From assembly GCF_037126465.1 (NCBI RefSeq), contig NC_088202.1, positions 31,356,213-31,420,212 on the forward strand: a DNA stretch of 64,000 bases, in the 5' to 3' direction. This document shows positions 57,535 through 64,000 of the stretch, piece by piece (the first letter of the stretch is position 1; each line of letters starts with the position of its first letter). A program made the translations under genes and the position numbers. The notes under the pieces are model-generated. The model was not told the origin of the DNA. It worked only from the letters and a program-made list of their open reading frames with translations, and did no database searches. This DNA comes from Ornithodoros turicata. Lineage: Eukaryota > Arthropoda > Arachnida > Ixodida > Argasidae.

Positions 57535-57689
57535 GCGACCGAAGAGCCAGAGGTTCTCTTGCACTGTCATTTCGCGGTAGAGAGCGGCGTGTTGCGGGCA
57601 GTACCCTATCACCTTGCGTACAGCAGTCTTCTGTTTACGAATATCCATGCCCTCAACGAATGCCGTTCCCTCAGCGGGCTTGATAGATC
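57535..57689 (-). CDS. ABCA exon: NBD1 Q-loop region
   Basis: The acceptor ttgttctag precedes 57689; the donor GTAAGT follows 57535. It starts in phase 1, completing a Gly codon with the Walker A exon, and ends in phase 0. It encodes SIKPAEGTAFVEGMDI (the strand after Walker A, typically 'GD..pt.GtA.v.G.di' in ABCA), then IGYCPQHAALYREMTVQENL. The CPQ holds the Q-loop glutamine, and the following 'L...MTV.ENL' is typical of ABCA NBDs. The Q-loop couples ATP binding to the transmembrane domains and looks intact. Confidence 0.9.
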
Positions 57690-58492
57690 CTAGAACAAAG
57701 AGTGGTGCACTCTGCTTAGGTGACACGCTTTTCCTTTCTTGCATTTATAATTTGTGAAAGCGTCCATACATCGTTCCCGTCGTTGTGCACTGCATAAATT
57801 CCAGGAGGACAGCACAGACGTGGTATCCAATTCCAGAAAACGGACAGCCCTTATGGGTCATAGCCCGATTGCGCAGTGCCAGACCGCCAGTTAACCAGAA
57901 TATTGAAATGGATGGATTTTTTTTTTTTTCAATCTTGCCTACACTGGAGACGTAGGAGAAATGTATCCCGCTCCCACTGAAGCCAACATGGGCCCACGTA
58001 CATGGATTTCGCGATGAGGTTGATGTTTAGTTTTGTGTTCCGTGGTATTCTTCAGGCTTCCTTTTAAGGATTCCCCCAGCAACCCTCAACATACCCCTAG
58101 TACCACTGAAAAGTCACACAACACTTCCTCTCGCTCCCTCCTCCCCCCTAAACACACACACACAAAAAAAAGAACCACTGGACGCAGGCCCGTCGCTGGC
58201 ACCGTTCTGAGTTCCGGCACCCTGCTGAGGTGAACGTCCTGCGCAAATCCCTGTCTGAGCTAGCACTGGCCTCATTCAGTTATTTCCCCTTTTTAGTGAT
58301 ACTTTTGGCTCATAAGAAAAAGTAAAACATTGGCTATATTTTGCCAAATGCTATTAAATGTCCATTTAATAAGCGCTGTGAGGCCGTCACGTGGCCATAG
58401 GTTGAAAATAGTGGTTGGGCCTACAACGATGTCGCTGTGAACACTTGGTGGCCATGACAGTCCTGATCTGTTCTCTTCCCAGGGGAACTTAC
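57690..58492. other. Intron between Walker A and Q-loop exons
   Basis: Contains a T-run (about 57917-57929) and A-rich tract near 58160. No gene. Confidence 0.5.
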
Positions 58493-58622
58493 CGGTGATA
58501 ATGCGCAGCAATGTAGATTTTCCAGCCCCATTTCGACCCAGAAGTGCCGTTATGTGCCCCTGGAAGATCTTGAAGGTGACGTCGTGCAAGATTGTGGTAC
58601 GGCACATGATGGGACCAAAGTG
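58493..58622 (-). CDS. ABCA exon: NBD1 start with Walker A
   Basis: The acceptor ends cctttcctacag at 58623. The exon opens in phase 0 and encodes a beta-strand region followed by LLGRNGAGKSTLLRIITG, an intact Walker A (GxxGAGKST) that binds the ATP phosphates. The donor is G|GTAAGT just below 58493, leaving one base for the next codon. ABCA proteins usually have GHNGAGKTT here; Arg replaces His and Ser the first Thr, both tolerated in ABC ATPases. The preceding exon, encoding the end of TMD1, was not found before the right edge. Phase and content join cleanly to the exon at 57689. Confidence 0.9.
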
Positions 58623-59164
58623 CTGTAGGAAAGGTAATCACACATCAATAGATGACGTTACGAAAGGTTGCCCTGCGAAGCTTTCCCGAGTGTACCATAA
58701 AAATATAGCACAATTGGAGTTTTATAAGATTGATAGGTTTTATCAGATCTGCGTGGTGCTGCGATTGGCTCCTATAGAACATGGGACTGAAGCACAAGTG
58801 CAATCACGGGCCGCATTGACCACATCATGGACTATGGCACAGAAAAGAAACGAGCGTTTATTACAGTAAAGTCCCCCTAAAACACTATCAAGGAAAAATA
58901 GGCACAAAGACCAGGAGTGGTGTAATTGTGGTGGAGCGGAAGAGAGTGCACAATTTACAACCGAAATCTCATACTTGGCGCAGTAGGAGAAATAATGCGT
59001 ACGATAGTATTAACAGTATGCCTTACACATGACGACGTAACCACCCGTAGGCGAACGGTCAAATACAGCGCTACAACACGGTTTTCTTTTCTCCTTTCTT
59101 TCTCTAAACGATTTCATTCACGGAAGGAAACGTACTTCGGGACGTAAATGCTTTCCTAGGCATC
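58623..59164. other. Intron upstream of the Walker A exon
   Basis: Nothing recognised. Confidence 0.45.
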
Positions 59165-59600
59165 TACCGGGCCACCCCTCACGCTGATACTGTTTTGTCA
59201 CTGTCAGAACTACTCCATCAAAAACGTATGAGGTCCAAGCAGGACGTGGCAGGATTTACAAATTTGGACGACGACATCCAAACAGAAATGAGTGATCTAC
59301 GTCAGCGAACAAAAAATTATCAAAAGGGATCGAAAGCATACTTCGACGCGCAACATTGTGCGAAACCTCTGAAGTTCCAGCCTGGAGACTACGTACGAGT
59401 AAGGCTGCAGGGACATCGATGTAAGGGATCATGGGAGTACGGTGATGCCTATGGTGATCCAGCAAAAACTGGGATCGTCCACGTACATCATGGACGAGGG
59501 GTCAGTGAGGAACGTCTCAAGTGTGCAACAGCAACCTCTGCGTTACGACGTTCAGAAAGGCGCGCAGGCCACCTGGCCAGTTCCAGTCATTAGAACATTT
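59165..59600 (+). pseudogene. Retrotransposon integrase C-terminal fragment
   Basis: An open frame with LSELLHQKRMRSK (cf. 'PaEll.gR.lRt'), KAYFDAQHCAKPLKFQPGDY, VRVRLQGH and RRSERRAGHL. This matches the tail of gypsy-class integrases, after the catalytic core, where 'yFD.rh.akpL..f.pGd.VRv' is common. Flanking pol domains are absent, so this is a fragment. Confidence 0.65.
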
Positions 59601-59814
59601 CTCGAGAGAGGAGTGCTCTGTTTGTGGAAATGACGAGGACGAAGGACCGAAGGGAAGTGTCTCGAGGGGAACGACGAACGCGATCATTCGGTGTTGGAAG
59701 TGGACAGAGATGGTTGTTTTATATTATACAACACAAAAGTCAGGTGATTTCTATCTTGGCGACCAATTCAGTTAAAACGTAACTGCAAAAGAAAAAAAAC
59801 ACCGCATGCTGGAG

Positions 59815-60700
59815 TCAATGGATGGGTTGCGAAATGGGTTCACCCATTCCCTTCCAATTCCATTCAGAGGAAAGGGTAATTCTGATAATTCCATTCCTTT
59901 CAATTCCTCGAAAGAGAAAGACGTGATCAGTTCCCACTCCTGGAATGGCTCGGCAACCAGATTCCAGTCAATCAATCAATAAAAGAAAAAAAGGGAACTG
60001 CGAAGAAAGACCGATAATGTACTGGCTAGCCCACCAGTCTTAGAGGAGGCTACCATTATCCAGGGCAGAAAAAGCACAAAGACAAGGTGCGGAGAGGTTC
60101 CTAACATCAAAACATCGATGCACTACTAATTGTGATGTTTTTTTTTTTTTAATTCGGACATATGACCAGTCTTGTTGGTCAGGGATATCGTGTGCTCCCA
60201 TTCACAAACGTCAGGTGCTGGAAAGAGATGCCTGATGACCAACCTCGCTGTGCTGTCATAGCATGCGAAGCTGTGGAAAATACTCGTTCTATGTCTGCTT
60301 AAGCTGTGCGGAGAGCTTTCATGTATTATTATTTTCGAAATGAAGGAAAAAGGAAGCCCCATTTATACATGCCGAATATTCAACAACATTATTTCGCTTT
60401 TGACCGTGTGAAGTGCGGTGCTGATGTTAATGATTGGGGTTTCTATGGTGCACGGACAACTAAGATCATAGTGCAGGAAGGTAAAAGTAGTGCATGCAGT
60501 GCGGTGCGTGTGTGCAAAGCGCACAAGGGCAGAAACCAGTAGGTTGAAATCAAAACTATCACCAGATCACCCAGGCCATTCCATTCCAATTCCAAGTCCT
60601 AATCCCATTTCCATTCCTAGGAGAGTTTCCGCCATTCCATTCCAATTCTATTCCAGGCCCTAATAAATCTGGAATGATTCCGGAGTCAACCCTAGTCAAT
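59815..60700. repeat. ATTCCATTCC-rich repeat pair
   Basis: Clusters of attccattcc/aattccattc words at 59840-59960 and 60570-60670, with gagtcaa near both outer edges (59813 and 60685). May be subterminal regions of one MITE; ends not resolved. Confidence 0.4.
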
Positions 60701-63700
60701 GGCGTCTGCGAATGTAACGAATTTAGTGGAACTAAATAGTGTAACTGCAAACATGGTTTTATCAGGACTCGTGAACTTTTGCGAGCGCGGGAAGCCATCA
60801 CTGCGGCTTTCACTCTGCAGGACTCCAGATTTTCCCGGCGATTTTAATCCAAGTTCCAGCTAAAGTAATTCATGCCCCATAACGTTTGCATGGCACGTGG
60901 ATTAATTTTGACGGTGCTTGGATTAAACTCACCGGGAAAACCTGTAGATCCTATACTGTACTCTTCACCGCACGCACCATACGTGTACGAACGGGTTTCT
61001 GAATGGTCGCCAGCCGAGCAACATGTACGAGTGCTAGATGCTCTTGCAGCGGTTGATGAGGAGAAATAGACTTGCGGATATGGCATTTGTTTCCTGATGC
61101 TGGCAACGAAAGCGTGTGCAAGATCACATTTTTGGCGAACCATGCTGGACAGGGTAAAACAAAATAGTGGCCGATTAATGAAACCAATGCGATGACAATG
61201 GGTTAGCATAAGCGTTCGTCTTGCTCCTGACTGCTTCTCTTATGCTTCTTTTCCGCTTTTTATACTCTTATATGCTTTGGACAGTATATTCACAAGTAGA
61301 AGGTGCGAGATTCACTGGAGAATGTTGCAGTTGAAACTGCCACACGATATGAGACGCAAACTGAGTCACTCGGAAACTCTCGGGCTGCACCGCCGCTCCG
61401 CATTTCCACGTGACGGAGAACAGCGAATCAGCTTGCGGAGCGCAGCCTGCTTCGCTCTTCCTCGTTACGTGCCGCGCTGTACACGGACACCACAGTCGGC
61501 ACCCCGCTGCGACACCGGCTATTCTTCAAAACGGAGCTTGTGATGCTAACGCATTAATAAAACACTGCGCCAGATAATGTCACGATGTCAGGAAGATGCT
61601 GGATGTTGTTTGGATTTAATCCAATGAATTTTATGCGGTGGATTTTTTGGATTTTATCCACACAATTTAATCCGGACTTTTTAGGAATCTTGTCCAGATG
61701 CCATGTGAAAGAAAACCTTAATTCAACGTCACACGGAAAACTCCCGCTTTATTTTATTGTAGTGTTGGCTCTTTACAAAAGCCCAGGTAGGCGCAACCTT
61801 AACTTCTAACTTTTTAACTCGACTTTTTGAACTTTACAGATTGAAATTTTTTCCTGGTTTCTTCTACTTCTGCCCATTCAGGGAGAGGCTTTCTTCTGCT
61901 TCCTGGAGGCATTGATTTGTAACTAAAGTACGACAGCTAATCCAGACGTGTAGCGTCTACACCATTCATCCACGCGTGCATGGGACTCTACCTTTCGGAA
62001 AACAATGAAAACGCTTTCAATGTTACTGGGACAGGCAGTTTTGTAAACCGAAACTATGAGAACAGCAAAACACAATTGTTTTTACTTTGTGTCACATTTC
62101 TAGGCTTGTCTATATTCACCAAAAATATTCAAAAATATCCGGGTTTTATCCAAAAAAAGAGCCCACTGGAGAGTATCTTTTTAAAAATGTCCCGATTTTT
62201 TCTTCAACCCTGATTCGATGGGTCATTCTGCCCAGTACTTTGTATGTTGATCTGGTCCTTGAGTTATTGCAGTATGCCCTATTAGAAATGCAATGGAGAT
62301 GTGTGCAACGGATTTTGTATCAGATCAGCAGGTTACATACATTAGGGACGTACCCATTCATCCATTCATTTATCCTAAAATTTGTAACATTTCACATATT
62401 TAAAGTTTTGCATCAGTATGTTACGAAGAATACTCAGAGTATGACTTACGCCCCCAGCCGAAACTGTATCACCCGCGCGTAAAAAGAGAAAGAAAAACAA
62501 ATGCGATAAGGATTAACTAGCAGGTGGTTAGTTGCGAAATCACATTGACTAAGGACGGGCCAGCCGAATCCGCGAATACTAGGCAGGGATCCGAGATTCG
62601 GGAATCCGAACACGACCAACCACGTTTGTTAGTTTCTTTTTAAAATTGGCGCCTCCGGAGTACGCAGAAAGCCTGACTGGCCTAAAAAAGCTCCTGATAA
62701 CACCCCCATCTACAGTAATGACGGAATGACTCCTCAGCACATCGGGTGTCATAGCTAATTAAAAACCCAGCAGGTTAGACCCTGAGCGGGTTGAGAATGC
62801 TAGTGTCTCTGAACAAAAATCTACATTAATTTAAAACTGTTAGCTATGTTTCCTTGTTTGTTTCTTTACATATATCAGACAGTTCAGGCAGGAACCCTTG
62901 CATTACAAGTTGTTACATTACATTAAAAGTGACATGGTTTTGCCTTTGATTGTTTCTTAGTTTTATGGAAAGATTTTAAACTCGAGAGCTTACGTATTTC
63001 CTCTTGTCAATGAAGAAGATGTCAAATAAATTACATTGAAGAAGAAGTATTTCAGTACTTTTTCTCCTCAAAGTGAACTGCTATTTAATTTGTTTTTCAT
63101 TAAACAAAATAACAAATTCTGCTTCAAAACACTTTTCAGTAGATGTTTTTTTTTCCTGCGTTTTGAACCTATTTTAAAAAAAGGTTTCGAAAGATTAGAG
63201 ATATAGCCCGCATAGCACGCTCGTAGCAAACAATATATCCCGAATGGCATAGTTCTGTCCCCTGAGTTACTGGAAACGGGAGGTGTATGCCTTTCTTGTA
63301 CTGGATAAGGGGGTCACTCTGGTTTACACTTCGCAAAATAAACTGCGAGAATAAACTCCTCGAAATAAATCACGAAAAAATCCGCGGTGTAAAGATAAAG
63401 CCGTAAAAATCAACTTTTGCGATACAAATGCTTCAGATTCAAACTTTCAAAATAAATCGTCTCTGATTGGTCGACAGGCACGACAGCCTCAGAGCAGCGA
63501 AGGCTTTTGGCTCCTGAGTCTCAAAATACTTCCCCGCAGGGTGAGACTTTTTGCGTTGGGCTGGGAACGAGAGTACCGAGTCTGGACGAATCGTTTACTG
63601 TATTCTCTGCCGGCTATCAGGATTCTTTTGACACTGCAGTTAATCATTTGTTCTGCTGCTCGCCTGTACACATTTGAGTATGTCGAACTCTGAATTCGTG

Positions 63701-64000
63701 TCTTGTCACCAAATGATTTCCCGGTGTTGGTTCCAGCTATGGTGGACACCTGCTATATTATGAACATTGCCGCGAACTGCAGGGCTGCCTTGCTTGTGAA
63801 ACCGTAGAGTTGAAAAGTGACTATCGACGAAGAAGCATTCCCATACCGTGTGGATGTGTTGTCTTTGTCTGTCTGTATGTGTTTGTGTGTGTTCCAGCCT
63901 CAGAACCGTCGAATCGCGAAATCGGAACCTGCCTGTGGTTTTCCTTGTGAGCCTAAGTTCTGATAAACGCAGGGAACAGGTACTGGACAGACTCTCGAAA
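60701..64000. other. 3.3 kb at right edge, no recognised gene
   Basis: Searched by eye for the ABCA exon preceding Walker A; none found. 62205-62214 reads cttcaaccctg, possibly one end of a transposon, with no mate identified. 63360-63450 has repeated gaaataaa(t/c) words. Otherwise unassigned. Confidence 0.4.

Larger units (their letters stand above)
1975..58622 (-). other. ABC transporter subfamily A gene (internal part, 8 exons)
   Basis: Eight minus-strand exons (58493-58622, 57535-57689, 52143-52298, 48435-48645, 46894-47143, 45648-45796, 34528-34758, 1975-2355) have AG acceptors and GT donors. Joined, they keep one open frame of 1,663 nt, about 554 codons, with no stop. Domain order is that of a full-size ABCA transporter from NBD1 into TMD2. 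ABCA proteins are membrane lipid exporters or floppases; the substrate here cannot be read from sequence. The 5' part (TMD1) and the 3' part (rest of TMD2, NBD2, C-terminus) lie outside the window. Introns run from about 0.8 to 32 kb and hold most of the transposons. A further exon could be hidden in the 32-kb intron, because the extracellular loop between exons at 34.5 and 2.4 kb looks short for the family. Confidence 0.85.

Noticed and set aside
60844..61209. Minus-strand frame as the exon before Walker A
   Set aside because: No TMD1-like hydrophobic helices or ABCA motifs, and no suitable splice donor in phase.

Overview
This 64-kb window is eukaryotic (spliced genes, transposon-rich, no operons). 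It most resembles a chelicerate, probably a hard tick. That rests on the style of its repeats (Penelope-like elements with GIY-YIG endonucleases, RNase H-bearing LINEs, a mariner, a gypsy element with very short LTRs, tRNA-derived SINEs) and on an ABCA-type transporter spread across the window. The species call is inference.

Host gene. One cellular gene can be supported: an ABC transporter of subfamily A on the minus strand. Eight exons are recognisable between 58,622 and 1,975, all with GT..AG borders and matching codon phase, and they join into one open frame of about 554 codons. From 5' to 3' they encode Walker A, Q-loop, signature motif, Walker B/H-loop, the post-NBD1 domain, an acidic linker, the first helix of TMD2 and the middle of TMD2. 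TMD1 must lie beyond 64,000 and the rest of TMD2 plus NBD2 beyond position 1. NBD1 is degenerate: LNAGQ replaces LSGGQ and Asn replaces the H-loop His.

Layout of the introns, left to right. A GC-rich element with a 12-bp target duplication (303-1250). A two-gene CACTA/EnSpm-like element (about 3.6-7.3 kb) with divergent genes. A LINE with a 271-bp duplication around a 1.1-kb insertion (7.9-12.6 kb). A Penelope-like element on the minus strand (12.6-14.4 kb). Foldback repeats (15.2-16.8 kb). A 4.4-kb DNA transposon with about 805-bp inverted repeats and an unclassified transposase-like gene (17,750-22,178). A nested palindromic foldback (22.2-24.1 kb). A TTAA-flanked MITE (24.1-24.8 kb). A gypsy retrotransposon with 137-bp LTRs (28,047-32,362). 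A CCATATTGG-rich repeat (32.7-34.0 kb). A hAT-type MITE carrying a hairpin retro-insertion (35.1-36.1 kb). A mariner split by a LINE (36.9-42.1 kb). A second Penelope-like element (42.3-43.7 kb). A second copy of the GC-rich element (44.3-45.0 kb). Several TA-flanked MITEs (46.1 and 49.1-50.1 kb). An inverted SINE pair (51.5-51.9 kb). A nearly complete hAT transposon (53,383-56,554). Another SINE (57 kb). A gypsy integrase fragment (59.2 kb).

How it fits together. Nearly every mobile-element gene is broken by stops, frameshifts or nested insertions, so most are relics. Target-site duplications and nesting let several insertions be ordered in time. No promoter, CRISPR array, rRNA or convincing functional tRNA gene was found.
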